Of a DNA stretch of 64,000 nt, positions 10,018 to 21,500 are shown piece by piece (within the stretch, counting starts at the first letter, position 1; every line of letters begins with the position of its first letter). Position numbers and translations under genes: made by a program. The DNA is from Kofleriaceae bacterium (GTDB taxonomy: Bacteria > Myxococcota_A > Polyangia > Haliangiales > Haliangiaceae): assembly GCA_020633495.1 (NCBI GenBank), contig JACKDR010000005.1:231501-295500 (forward strand), given 5' to 3'. Below the pieces are notes generated by a model, which saw nothing but the letters and a program-made list of their open reading frames with translations, did not search any database and was not told where the DNA came from.

Positions 10018-10437
10018 ATGAGATCACTGTGTCTGGCCCTGGCGACGACGTTGGCGATGTCCCTCGCGGTGACCGCGTGCGGCGGCGGCGCCGATCCACC
10101 CACCTGCACCGGCACCAGCTGCACCTGCGATCCCGGCGCGGCCTGCGACACCAGCGGGTCGTCATGCGAGCAGGCGAGCTGCTCGCTCGACTGCACGTCC
10201 TCCAACGACTGCAGCGGCTCGTGCGGCGACTCGTGCAGCCTCGACTGCTCGGGCGGCTCGACCTGCGTCATGACCGTCGGCGACAGCGGCAGCGTCACCT
10301 GCAGCGACGGCTCGGACTGCACGATCACCTGCACCGGCTCGTGCTCGATGTCGTGCTCGGCCGACTCGACGTGCAAGCTCGCCTGCGGCGCCGGCGCCAC
10401 GCCCGAGACCGTGGTCGAGGGCGGGTCCTGCGGCTGA
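10018..10437 (+). CDS. Cys/Ser-rich small lipoprotein
   Basis: ATG 10018 gives 139 residues with a clear lipoprotein signal (MRSLCLALATTLAMSLAVTACGGG). The mature part is almost entirely a Cys/Ser/Asp-rich repetitive region (SCSLDCTSSNDCSGSCGDSC, STCVMTVGDSG, DCTITCTGSCSMSCS) with a cysteine every few residues. This suggests a disulfide-stapled repeat stalk on the cell surface. Similar cysteine-rich lipoproteins recur in myxobacterial genomes, but no function is known to me. A long GC-rich hairpin follows. Confidence 0.65.
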   Translation: MRSLCLALATTLAMSLAVTACGGGADPPTCTGTSCTCDPGAACDTSGSSCEQASCSLDCTSSNDCSGSCGDSCSLDCSGGSTCVMTVGDSGSVTCSDGSDCTITCTGSCSMSCSADSTCKLACGAGATPETVVEGGSCG

Positions 10438-10452
10438 GCTGATCCGGACCGC

Positions 10453-10487
10453 CGCGCGACGCGGGCCGGGGGGCCCGCCGTCGCGCG
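10453..10487 (+). terminator. Long hairpin between the lipoprotein and SNF2 genes
   Basis: cgcgcgacg pairs perfectly with cgtcgcgcg, and the inner arms cgggcc/ggcccg close on a gggg loop with one bulged base. The stem is about 15 bp, starting 16 bp after the stop at 10437. No T-run follows. Position and stability suggest a terminator. Confidence 0.55.
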
Positions 10488-10586
10488 ATCCAAGTCAAGT
10501 CTCCGGATCACCACGATCCATCTGATCAGTGTCGCGGCGTCGCCGGAATGTGGCGCCACGGATCCGGCGCTGATAATGGTGAACGC

Positions 10587-12860
<2,274 letters not shown>

Positions 12861-12930
12861 CGGCCGGCGCGGTGGCCGATTCGCGTACGCCGGGTCTCGG
12901 TCCGGCGGCCGAGGCTACCGCGAGGAGACC

Positions 12931-13070
12931 GCGAGGAGACCGGACCGCGAGGAGACCGGACCGGGGTTGCCTCGCTCCGACACGCGCACCGCCAGCCACA
13001 GCGAGGAGACCGGACCGCGAGGAGACCGGACCGGGGTTGCCTCGCTCCGACACGCGCACCGCCAACCACA
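12931..13070. repeat. 70-bp tandem direct duplication with REP-like core
   Basis: 12931-13000 and 13001-13070 are identical except for one base (g at 12995, a at 13065). Each unit contains gcgaggagaccggacc followed by ggaccggggttgcctcgc and a gacacgcgcaccgcc tail. The ccggggttgc word is the same REP-like motif seen 3' of RAYT copy 1 (caaccccgg on the transposase strand). Within 12861-13196 there is otherwise only a preceding partial gaggagacc repeat and the hairpin at 13156; no gene is visible. Confidence 0.85.
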
Positions 13071-13155
13071 GCACGTGCGCGCGGCACGCAATTGCGCGTA
13101 CCCGAGGCGAGCTGAGCCGTTCGGCGCCCGGAAGTTCACCACGCCGCAACGGCGC

Positions 13156-13170
13156 GCGCCCATCGGGCGC
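13156..13170 (-). repeat. Hairpin conserved 3' of RAYT copy 2
   Basis: gcgccc-atc-gggcgc is a perfect 6-bp inverted repeat 26 bp after the copy 2 stop, in a context closely matching that after copy 1 at 8204-8218. Only the loop differs (gac versus gat on the transposase strand). Confidence 0.6.
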
Positions 13171-13196
13171 ACGCGAACAGCGAGCCATCTTCCTCT

Positions 13197-14096
13197 TCAA
13201 GCGCGGGGCGGTTCGGCGACGACGACGCCGGCGAAGCGACGCAGCCAGTACGTCCCCGGTGGGAACACCACGGACAGGCCCGCCAACCATGCTGCGCGCG
13301 CCGCACGGTACGCCTCGATGAACGCACGGTTGCGCTGCAGCGCCTCGACCCTCGCCCACACGCTGCGCGCGGCCACGCGCGGACGCAGCCCACGCCGCGG
13401 GCCGTGGCTCGTCGGCCGGCTCCGCCAGTCCTGCTGCAGCACGCCACGACGCCCGAGCACGCCACGCCCGGCGCGCCGGCGCTCGGTCGCCAGCCGCTCC
13501 TCTTCGGCCGCGACGCGCTCGCGCAACGCGCACAGGAAGGCGTCGACGTCGGCGATGTCGGGCGGCAGGCCGAGCTCGAGCGTGACCTCCTCCGGCATCG
13601 ACCCGCCGGCTCGGAAGAACTGCTTGGGCCGCCGCACCACGATCGACTTGCGATTCAGCAGCGCGGCGAGTCCGTGCACGCCGGGCCAGTGATGCCCCCG
13701 GTCCACGAGTCCCGCCTTCACCGGGTTGGTCGCGACGTACACCAGCTTGTCGAGCACGTCGTCGATCTCGACGAGCTCTACGAGGCATGGTGGCTCGCTG
13801 GACCACAGGTTCTCTCGTCGCCCACGGTGTGCGTTCTGCGCCTTCGCGAGCATCTTGTGGAAGTGCTCCATGAACTCGACGGCGCGCCCGTCGCGGTCGT
13901 ACACCACCGTGTGGTGGTGGTTGGACATCACCACGGGCAGCACGATGCGCACGTCGTATCGGTTCGCCGCCTCGGCCAGGCAGTAGAGGAACGTCTCGTT
14001 GGTCACCTTGTCGGGCCGCAGTAGCAGCTGCCGCTGCGTGCAGCGGCGCGTGAGCATGTACGTCCGGCCGGGGAGGACTTCACGGGGCAGCGACAT
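13197..14096 (-). CDS. REP-associated tyrosine transposase (Y1/RAYT family), copy 2
   Basis: This second, inverted copy of the transposase at 7280 also has 299 residues with no gaps. The same HHH metal motif (SNHHHTVVY) and catalytic-tyrosine motif (YVATNPVKAGLV) are intact. Substitutions are scattered and many are conservative (for example VVLPVAMS versus IVLPVVMS), so both copies appear to have stayed under selection or diverged recently. Upstream sequence conserved with copy 1 includes ggcacgcgtcgtgctgatgc just before the start. Its 5' side faces a dense REP array (14278-14566) and its 3' side the 70-bp duplication. The pair point toward each other across ~5 kb. Confidence 0.88.
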   Translation of the reverse strand: MSLPREVLPGRTYMLTRRCTQRQLLLRPDKVTNETFLYCLAEAANRYDVRIVLPVVMSNHHHTVVYDRDGRAVEFMEHFHKMLAKAQNAHRGRRENLWSSEPPCLVELVEIDDVLDKLVYVATNPVKAGLVDRGHHWPGVHGLAALLNRKSIVVRRPKQFFRAGGSMPEEVTLELGLPPDIADVDAFLCALRERVAAEEERLATERRRAGRGVLGRRGVLQQDWRSRPTSHGPRRGLRPRVAARSVWARVEALQRNRAFIEAYRAARAAWLAGLSVVFPPGTYWLRRFAGVVVAEPPRA

Positions 14097-14277
14097 GGCA
14101 CCGTCGCATCAGCACGACGCGTGCCGGCGTAAGATCGCGAAACCTCGCGCACCGCGTCCGGTGTCCGGCCGCAAACGTCCGCGCTCCGGACGCCCGTCCG
14201 GCCACCGTCAGGCCAACACCAAGGCGGCGCGGCCACCGGACACGTCTGGAACGCCGGCCGCCGAAGATCCACCGAAC

Positions 14278-14566
14278 ATCAACCCCGGCGCGATCTCCGG
14301 GCCGCGGCAGGAGAATCAACCCCGGTGCGGGCTCCGCGCGGGCTCCGCGGTCCCCGGGAGAATCAACCCCGGTGCGGGATCCAGGAGAATCAACCCCGGT
14401 GCGAGCTCCTGGAGAATCAACCCCGGTGCGGTCTCCGAGCCCCGGTGCGGGATCCAATGCGGTGCGGGCGCCGGGAGAATCAACCCCGGTGTGGGCTCCC
14501 GGTCGATGCGGTCCTGGGAGAATCAACCCCGGTGCGGGCTCCGGGAGAATCAACCCCGGTGCGGTC
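14278..14566 (-). repeat. REP array (about eight GAATCAACCCCGGTG units) 5' of RAYT copy 2
   Basis: Seven good copies of aatcaaccccggtg plus a variant at 14278 lie in ~290 bp, with additional truncated ccccggtgcggg units between them. Spacing is irregular, about 26-54 bp. Full units read like gggagaatcaaccccggtg plus cgggctccc, so gggag/ctccc arms can fold each unit into a small hairpin. The array lies directly upstream of RAYT copy 2, in the same orientation relative to it as the two motifs upstream of copy 1. Within 14097-14645 no gene is seen; the ~180 bp next to the RAYT start are rich in tccgg/ccgga words. Spacers are not unique 30-40mers, so this is not CRISPR. Confidence 0.8.
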
Positions 14567-14645
14567 TTTCCTGCGGGCGGGCGCTGTGCCGGTTCGCGTG
14601 CGCCGGGTCGCGGTCGGGAGCCGCGCGGCGTGGCAGACTCGGCGG

Positions 14646-15023
14646 ATGTCGATCGTCGCGCGCGTGGGCCTCGCCGTCGTCCTGCTCGCCGCCCCCGCCG
14701 GGTGCGTGCAGCCGTGGGTGTGCTCGGACATCGCGATCCCCGGGGTTGGTGTCCGCGTCGTCGACGAGGCCGGCCGGCCGGTCGCCGCCACGGTGACGCT
14801 CGCCGACGGCGATTACGTCGAGATCCTCGGCCCCGACGATATCTTCGACGACGTGTACCGAGGCGCCTACGAGCGGCCGGGCACCTACGAGATCGAGGTC
14901 ATCGCCGAGGGTTACCAGCCGGTGTCGCTCGGCGGCGTCGACGTCGGCGACGACGGCTGCCACGTCGAGACCGCGTCGGTCGACGTCGTCATGATCGCGA
15001 CGACGCCGCCGCCCCAGCCGTGA
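14646..15023 (+). CDS. Small lipoprotein with carboxypeptidase-regulatory-like fold, paralogue A
   Basis: ATG 14646 gives 125 residues. The lipoprotein signal is MSIVARVGLAVVLLAAPAGC (Cys20). The mature part resembles a single CarboxypepD_reg/transthyretin-like beta domain: GVRVVDEAGRPVAATVTLAD, then RPGTYEIEVIAEGYQPVS, where a GxYxIxVxAxGY pattern is typical. It ends in a Cys-containing strand and PPPQP. A close paralogue follows 86 bp downstream (15110). Probably an outer-membrane or periplasmic lipoprotein of unknown ligand. The in-frame region upstream is REP array and is excluded. Confidence 0.7.
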   Translation: MSIVARVGLAVVLLAAPAGCVQPWVCSDIAIPGVGVRVVDEAGRPVAATVTLADGDYVEILGPDDIFDDVYRGAYERPGTYEIEVIAEGYQPVSLGGVDVGDDGCHVETASVDVVMIATTPPPQP

Positions 15024-15109
15024 GGCGCGGCCCGGCGACGCGGGCCGGCGCCCGCCCGCCGTGCGGCAGGTCGCAGCCGCCGGCACGACGCGCGTGGCAG
15101 CCTCGGCGC

Positions 15110-15487
15110 ATGTCGATCGCCGCCCGCCTGGGCCTCGCCGCCGTGCTGCTCGCCGGCCCCGCGGGGTGCATCGAGCCGTGGGCCTGCACGCTGCAGCTGG
15201 AGGCCGGCATCGCGCTGCGCGTCGCCGACGAGGCCGGCCGCCCGGTCGCCGCGACGGTGACGATCGCCGAGGGCGACTACGTCGAGATCTACGGTCCCGA
15301 CGACGGCTTCGACGGCCTCTACCACGGCGCCGACGAGCGCGCCGGCACCTACGAGATCGAGATCATCGCCGACGGCTACCAGCCGGTGTCCTACGACGGC
15401 GTCGAGGTCGAGGACGACGGCTGCCACGTCCGCACGGTCGAGCTCGAGGTCGTCATGGTCGCGACGACGACGACGCCTCAGCCGTAG
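15110..15487 (+). CDS. Small lipoprotein with carboxypeptidase-regulatory-like fold, paralogue B
   Basis: This 125-residue paralogue of the gene at 14646 has the same architecture and length. The signal is MSIAARLGLAAVLLAGPAGC, then ALRVADEAGRPVAATVTIAE, GDYVEIYGPDDGFDGLYHG and RAGTYEIEIIADGYQPVSYD. Intergenic sequence before both copies is also similar (cgcgtggcag.ctcgg.g.atgtcgatcg), showing tandem duplication that includes the start region. Function unknown; likely co-transcribed. Confidence 0.7.
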   Translation: MSIAARLGLAAVLLAGPAGCIEPWACTLQLEAGIALRVADEAGRPVAATVTIAEGDYVEIYGPDDGFDGLYHGADERAGTYEIEIIADGYQPVSYDGVEVEDDGCHVRTVELEVVMVATTTTPQP

Positions 15488-15511
15488 GTGAGCGAGGCGC
15501 CGCCGAGCCGG

Positions 15512-16000
15512 CTACCGCGCCGGTTCGATCACCAGCACCGCCGCCGAGCCGGGCGCGCCGGCGTCGCCGGTCTCGGCCAGCTCGACCCGGTACGTCCCGG
15601 CCTCGAGGTCGACGACGCGGTGCGGGCCCGCGACCGGCGTGCCGCCGGCGACGTCGGCGGCGGCGAGGTCGCCGCCGATGACGAGCAGCGACGAGTGCAC
15701 CGCCCACGACGCCACCAGCTCGGTGCGGCGCGCCGGCGCCGCGAGCGCGGCGCGGGCGTCGGCCTCGGCGCCGGCGATGACGACGCCGACGCGATGGCGC
15801 GGCTCGCCGGTGACCAGGGGCCTGCTGGGGCGCGGCGGCCGCCGCCGGAACACCAGCGCGGTGTGCTCGCCGACCCGCCGCAGCGTCACCGGCGCGTCGC
15901 CGGCGAGCCAGCCGGCGCGCTCGGCGTGGTCGGCCCGCACCCAGGTGTCGAGCGCGGCCACCGGCAGCACCACGCACAGGTCGAGATCGACGAGCTCCAT
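15512..16000 (-). CDS. Hypothetical protein, 162 residues
   Basis: MELVDLDLCVVLPVAALDTW opens a soluble, mixed alpha/beta protein without a signal peptide. It has strand-like segments (HTALVFRRRPP, HRVGVVIAGAEAD, SSLLVIGGDLAAAD) and ends YRVELAETGD...VLVIEPAR. Good third-position G/C bias supports it as real. It is convergent with the lipoprotein pair. I do not recognise the family. Confidence 0.55.
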   Translation of the reverse strand: MELVDLDLCVVLPVAALDTWVRADHAERAGWLAGDAPVTLRRVGEHTALVFRRRPPRPSRPLVTGEPRHRVGVVIAGAEADARAALAAPARRTELVASWAVHSSLLVIGGDLAAADVAGGTPVAGPHRVVDLEAGTYRVELAETGDAGAPGSAAVLVIEPAR

Positions 16001-16085
16001 CCCCCGATGCTCTCACAGGCGCCGGCCGCGCGTTGCACCGGGCGCGCCGCGCGCCGGCCGCCGCGACGCGCCGCGGCGGTCCTGG

Positions 16086-16656
16086 TCACAGCGCGAGCGC
16101 GTGCAGCCCGACGGCGACGGTCACGCCGATCGAGTCGTCGAGCCGATCGAGATCGGCGAGCCACGCGCTGACGTGGACGTCGACGCGGCCCAGCTCGACG
16201 CCAGCGCCGAGCGCGGCCGCGAACGCGATGTCGAAGTCGCTGTCGTGCAGCCCGGCCACCACCAGATCGGTGCGGCGCAGCACCACGCCGACCTCGCCGA
16301 AGAAGTAACCCCGGACCGCGCCGGGATCCGAGACGTGGTAGCGGACGCCGCCGACCAGCGGCCACTCCAGCAGGTGAGCCTCGGCGGTGAGGCCGCCGGC
16401 GTCGACGTCGGCCGGCAGGTGCCAGACGCCGCTGAACCGCGCGGTGATCGTCGCGTCGTCGCCCAGCGGCACCCGCAGCCGCGCGCCCGCGCTTCCAGCC
16501 CGGCGCCGACCTGGTCGGCCCAGCCGCGCAGCAGCAGCGTCGCCAGCGCCTCGACCTCGAGGTCGTTGCCGTCGCTCGCGACGCCGGCCGCGGCCCCGCC
16601 GGCCCGCCGCCGTCACCACGCGCCAGCCGCGGCGCGCCCGCCACGACCAGCGCCAC
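16086..16656 (-). pseudogene. Outer-membrane beta-barrel protein with two apparent frame breaks
   Basis: The C-terminal ~135 residues read as a barrel: ATITARFSGVWHLPAD, HLLEWPLVGGVRYHV, AVRGYFFGEVGVVLRRTD, DSDFDIAFAAALGAGVE and final GVTVAVGLHALAL. Upstream coding character (SDGNDLEVEALATLLLRGW then ADQVGAGLE) continues in a different frame that meets the barrel frame near 16495. A signal-like VALVVAGAPRLA is in a third frame, broken near 16620 by TGA. Two single-base indels would restore one ORF from about GTG 16656. Either this is a decaying gene or the GC-rich sequence has assembly errors. It is divergent from the aldolase gene. Confidence 0.5.
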
Positions 16657-16802
16657 CGCCGCCGCCCCCCGCCGCCACCGCCGCGCTGGCGCTGCGCGCG
16701 CGTCCGCCGCCCACGCCGGACCGCGGAACCGCGCCCGACGCGCTCGACGCCCGCGGCGTTCGGTCGCGACGCACGCCGCGACGATAGCGTATGCTGTCGC
16801 CG

Positions 16803-17429
16803 ATGTCCGACGCCGTGCTGCGCGCCATCCACGAGGCCCGCGCCGTCGCGATCCTCCGTGCCGGCGACGCCGACGTCGCGAGCGCCGCGCTCGACGCCGC
16901 GGTCCGCGGCGGCTTCCGGGTCCTCGAGGTCACGACGAGCACCCCGCGCGTGCTCGACCACATCGCGCGCCTCGCCGCCGACCCGCGCCTGACCATCGGC
17001 GCCGGCACCGTGCTGACGGTCGCGCAGGCCCGCGACTGCGCCGCCGCCGGCGCCCGCTTCCTGGTGTCGCCGGTGACCGATCCCGAGGTCATCACCGAGG
17101 CAGCGCGCCTGGGCTGCGTCGCGATCCCCGGCGCCCACACGCCGACCGAGCTGTGGCTCGCCCACCGCGCCGGCGCCCCGCTCCAGAAGCTGTTCCCGGC
17201 GCCCGCCGGCGGCCCCGACTGGCTGCGCAGCGTCCTGGCCCCGATGCCGTTCCTGCGGGTCATCCCGACCAACGGCGTCGACGAGGCCAACGCCGCGGCG
17301 TGGCTCGCCGCCGGCGCCTACGCCGTCGGCATGGTCCGGTCGCTGTTCGCGCCCGAGGACCTGGCGGCTCGCGCCTACGATCGGGTCGAGGCCCGCGCCC
17401 GCGCCATGCTCGCCGCGATCGCGAACTGA
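16803..17429 (+). CDS. eda: KDPG/KHG aldolase
   Basis: This 208-residue class I aldolase splits 2-keto-3-deoxy-6-phosphogluconate into pyruvate and glyceraldehyde 3-phosphate (Entner-Doudoroff), or cleaves 4-hydroxy-2-oxoglutarate. Diagnostic motifs are EVTTSTP (Glu42), IGAGTVLT, FLVSPVTDPEV, IPGAHTPTEL, QKLFPA with the Schiff-base Lys129, and PTNGV. Length matches the family. ATG 16803 fits family N termini better than ATG 16791. No other Entner-Doudoroff gene is adjacent, so its pathway partner is elsewhere. Confidence 0.93.
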   Translation: MSDAVLRAIHEARAVAILRAGDADVASAALDAAVRGGFRVLEVTTSTPRVLDHIARLAADPRLTIGAGTVLTVAQARDCAAAGARFLVSPVTDPEVITEAARLGCVAIPGAHTPTELWLAHRAGAPLQKLFPAPAGGPDWLRSVLAPMPFLRVIPTNGVDEANAAAWLAAGAYAVGMVRSLFAPEDLAARAYDRVEARARAMLAAIAN

Positions 17430-17473
17430 GGGCGCGCCACCGCGGCCGCGCCGGGCCTCGCCCGCGCGCGCGC

Positions 17474-18340
17474 TCAGTCGACGACGGGCGCGTTGGTCGT
17501 GACGCCGGCGCCGTACCAGCGCACGGTGCCCTGGTTGACCAGGGTCGCGCCGCCGGTGACGCGGTCGAGCGCGATGATCGCGCCCCCCGCGCCGGCGCCG
17601 AGGTCGACGAAGCCGTAGATCGTGTCGCGCCAGAAGCCGACGCCGAAGATCTTGTCGTAGCTGGCGCCGCTGCCGAGCAGCGTCGCGTGCCAGTCGGCGG
17701 GGTCGATCAGCGCGAGGTAGTCGGGATCGGTGAGCGTGTCGCCGACCGTGACCGTGGCGAGGATGCCGAGGCCGCGCACCGCGACGATGTCGCCGCTCGA
17801 TCGGATCAGCTGACCGTTGCCGGTGGTGCCGTAGCTGCCGATCAGCGTGCTGGCGCCGGTGGTGGGGTCGAGCTGATAGACCGAGCCGTCGTCGGTGGCC
17901 GCGACCAGGATCTCGGTGCCGTCGGGCTGGTTCAGATCGACCGGCACGAACGACAGGCTGGTGACGTTGGGGGTGCCGAGCTCGAGGTCGGCGAGGTGGG
18001 TGCAGGCGCCGGTGGTCTCGTCGACCTCGAACACCTTGGTGAGCGTCACGCCCAGCATGCGATCGTTCTTGTCGATCGCGATGTCGGTCATGCTCTGGGT
18101 GCCGAGGTTGGTGAACGGCCCGACCTCGACCGGCATGAGGGTCGTGGTGTCGAGCCGGTACAGCACGGTGCCGCTGTGCGCGTACACCTTCGAGAAGTCG
18201 GCGATGTCGGCGTCGGGCCGGAACGCGTCCGGGCCGGTCGACGCGTCCGGGCCGCCGCCTCCATCCGGATCGCCACTGGTGGCGCGCCCGCAGGCGGTGG
18301 CGGCGAGGACGAGAAACGGAAGCAGGCTCACGGCGCGCAT
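17474..18340 (-). CDS. Secreted beta-propeller-like lipoprotein
   Basis: ATG 18340 gives 288 residues with lipobox signal MRAVSLLPFLVLAATACG and a Gly/Pro/Asp linker. The body has repeated strand units typical of propellers, with DxxTGAxxxL endings: TVLYRLDTTTL, KVFEVDETTGACTHLADL, SVYQLDPTTGASTLIG and IIALDRVTGGATLVNQG. It lacks catalytic motifs. The first 12 codons of the longer reading (MDRHVKSVDSAA) are rejected because they precede a perfect lipoprotein signal. It is divergent from the WD40 kinase gene and may share its control region. Confidence 0.65.
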   Translation of the reverse strand: MRAVSLLPFLVLAATACGRATSGDPDGGGGPDASTGPDAFRPDADIADFSKVYAHSGTVLYRLDTTTLMPVEVGPFTNLGTQSMTDIAIDKNDRMLGVTLTKVFEVDETTGACTHLADLELGTPNVTSLSFVPVDLNQPDGTEILVAATDDGSVYQLDPTTGASTLIGSYGTTGNGQLIRSSGDIVAVRGLGILATVTVGDTLTDPDYLALIDPADWHATLLGSGASYDKIFGVGFWRDTIYGFVDLGAGAGGAIIALDRVTGGATLVNQGTVRWYGAGVTTNAPVVD

Positions 18341-18549
18341 GGCCGCAGAATCTACGCTTTTTACGTGACGATCCAAGCGGAACTTGGCGCAACGTCAACC
18401 GGTGGCCCCGGTCACGGATCGACGCCACGCTCGGTGCCACCACGCCCACGCTAACCGCGCGAAAGCGCACCCCTTCGCGCCTGCCTCCAGGCATGATCCT
18501 CGGGAATGGCCTGACCGCTCGGTCGGGTTCTCGCTCTGTCGGGCCCTCC

Positions 18550-21500
18550 ATGGAACGTTCCTCCCCGTCCACGACGTCGTCCACGACGTCCGGCGTCGCC
18601 CCGGCGACCCCGGCGGCGGCCACCTCCCCGGCCGCGCCGAGCCCCGATCGCACCCAGACCATCCAGACCCCACGGCGCGGCGACTCCGACCGCGCCACCC
18701 CCGACGGCCCGACGGCGCGGGCAGCGCCGACGCCGCCCGGCGCGCGCGGCACGCCCCGGCGCGACGACCACGGCCGCGCCGCCGAGGCGCTGCCCGTCGA
18801 CGATCCCGATCGCTACCGGCTGGTCGGCGAGCACGCGCGCGGCGGCCTCGGCCGCGTCGTCCGCGCCCACGACACCCGGCTCGGTCGCACGGTCGCGGTC
18901 AAGGAGCTGCTCAAGAAGAGCGAGACCGCCGAGGCGCTGTTCGTCCGCGAGGCGCTGATCACCGCGCGGCTGCAGCACCCCGGCATCGTCCCGGTGATCG
19001 AGGCCGGGCGCTGGCCGTCGGGCGAGCCGTACTACGTCATGAAGCTGGTCGAGGGCCGCTCGCTCAAGGAGCTGATCGCGGCGCGACCCGGCCTCCACAA
19101 GCGCCTCGCCCTGCTGCCCAGCGTCATCGCGGTCGCCGAGGCGCTCGGCTACGCCCACAGCCAGGGCGTGATCCACCGCGACGTCAAGCCGGCCAACGTC
19201 GTGGTCGGCGAGTTCGGCGAGACCGTCGTCGTCGACTGGGGCCTGGCGCGCGACAGCCAGCAGGCCGGCCCCGACGACGCCGAGGTCACCGCCGGCCTGG
19301 TGCCGTCGTCCGGCTCGGTCGAGACCGTGTCGGGCCGGGTCATCGGGACGCCGCAGTACATGTCGCCCGAGCAGGCCACCGGCGAGCCGGTCGACGCCCG
19401 CGCCGACGTCTACTCGCTGGGCGCGCTGCTCTACGAGGTCCTCGCCGGCACCGCGCCGTACCACGGCGACAGCGCCGACGCGATCCTGCAGCAGGTCGTC
19501 GACGGCCCGCCGCCGCCGCTCGACTCGATCCAGCCCGAGGTCCCGCCCGACCTGCTGGCGATCGTCACCAAGGCGATGGACCGCGATCCCGCGGCGCGCT
19601 ACCCCACCGGCCGCGAGCTGGCCGCCGACCTCAACCGGTTCGCCACCGGCCAGCTGGTCACGGCGCAGCAGTACTCGACGATCGAGCTGGTGCGGCGGTG
19701 GATCCGACGCAACCGCGGCGTCGTCGCCGCCGCGCTGGTGTCGGCGCTGCTGCTGGTGGTGCTGGCGGCGTGGGCGTTCTGGCGCGTCGTCGAGGAGGCC
19801 GAGGTCGCCCGCGTCGAGGGCACCCGCGCCGAGAAGGCGCGCCGCGCCGCCGAGGATCGCAGCAACGCGCTGCGCGCGCTGCAGGCCGAGAGCTCGGTGA
19901 ACCGCGACCCGACCGCCACGGTGGCGTGGCTCAAGCAGTACCCGATCGCGCCCGACACGACCGACGCCGCGGCGACCCTGTTCGACGAGGCCCTCGCCGC
20001 CGGCGTCGCCCGCCACGTCTTCTCCCAGGACGACTGGGTCTACGACGTCGCGTTCTCGCCCGACGGCCGGCTGCTCACCACCGGCAGCAAGGACGGCCTG
20101 CTGCGCACCTACGACGTCGCCACCGGCGCGGTGCGCGTGCTCGACCACCACGACGGCGGCCTCGCCGCGGTCGCGTTCACCGCCGACGGCCGCTCGATCG
20201 TCGCCGGCGGCACCGACGGCAAGGTGCTGGTCTGGCCCGCCGGCGGCGGCTCGCCGCGCCCGCTGGGCGAGCTCGCCGGCTCGATCAAGCGCCTCGAGCT
20301 CACCGCGGCCGGCGCGGTCCGCGCCTTCAGCGAGGGCGGCGACTTCGGCGCCTGGGACCTGGCCACCGGCGCGCAGCTGGCGCGGGTCCGCGAGCGTCAG
20401 ACCATGTCCGGCGCGATCGCCGCGGCGGTCGCGCCCGACGACGCCGACACGTGGATCGTGTCGTACCAGGACGGGCGCCTCACCCACCTGCACGCCGGCG
20501 CCCCGACCGGCGCGCTGCCGACCCTGGCGCACGCGGCGCGCTTGCTCGAGTTCTCGCCGGACGGCGGCCGGGTCGCGCTGTTCGACGGCGAGCAGGTGCA
20601 GGTGCTCGACCTCGCCACCGGCAAGCTGCGCGCGCTGGGCACGCTGATCGAGCCGGTCCGGTTCCTGACCTGGTCGCCCGACGCCTCCCAGCTCGCGGTC
20701 GGCGGCGACATGCACGACCTCCTGCTGTACCGCACCGACGGCGCCGACCCCGCGCCCCGGCGCGAGCTGGTCGGCCACAGCGACGCGATCTACGGCTGCC
20801 AGTTCACCCGCGACGGGCGCCGCGTCCTCACCGCCAGCGACGACGGCACCGCCCGGGTCTGGGATCTCGTCACCGGCAACGCCGAGGTCCTGCGCGGCCA
20901 CGACGACGACGTCTACCGCGCCGTGTTCTCGCCCGACGAGACCCTGGTCGCGACCGCCAGCCTCGACGGCAGCGCGCGGGTCTGGCCGGTCGGCACCGGC
21001 GCGGTCCGGGTGCTCGGCGGCGACGCCGACAACGTCTTCGCGCTGCGCCTGCTCGACGACCACACGGCCCTGTCGATCTCGTCGCCGTTCCAGGTCCGCC
21101 GCTGGGATCTGCGCACCGGCGACACCACCGTGGTCGTGCCGCGCGGCGATCCCATCTACAAGATCATGCAGCCGGCGATGTCGCCGCGCGGCGACCTGGC
21201 GTTCCCGGGCAAGCAGCTGGGCGAGATCGACGTCGCGCGCGCCGACGGCACGACCCTGACCCTGCGCGGCCACACCAAGGGCGCGTCGGGCGGCGGCTTC
21301 ATCCTCGGCGGTGACGGCCTGCTGTCGGCCAGCCATGACGGCACCGTGCGGCGCTGGGATCTCGCGACCGGCACCGGCCGCGTGCTGATCCAGGGCGCGC
21401 CGATCATCGCCGCGCTGGTGGCGCCGACCGGCGACCGCATGCTCGTCGTGCGCGACGACGCGATCGAGCTGATCGACGTCGACGGCAAGGTCCTCGCCAC

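Noticed and set aside
14278..14566. Possible CRISPR array
   Set aside because: Repeats are short, diverged, unevenly spaced and sometimes truncated; spacers are not unique 30-40mers, and no cas genes are present.
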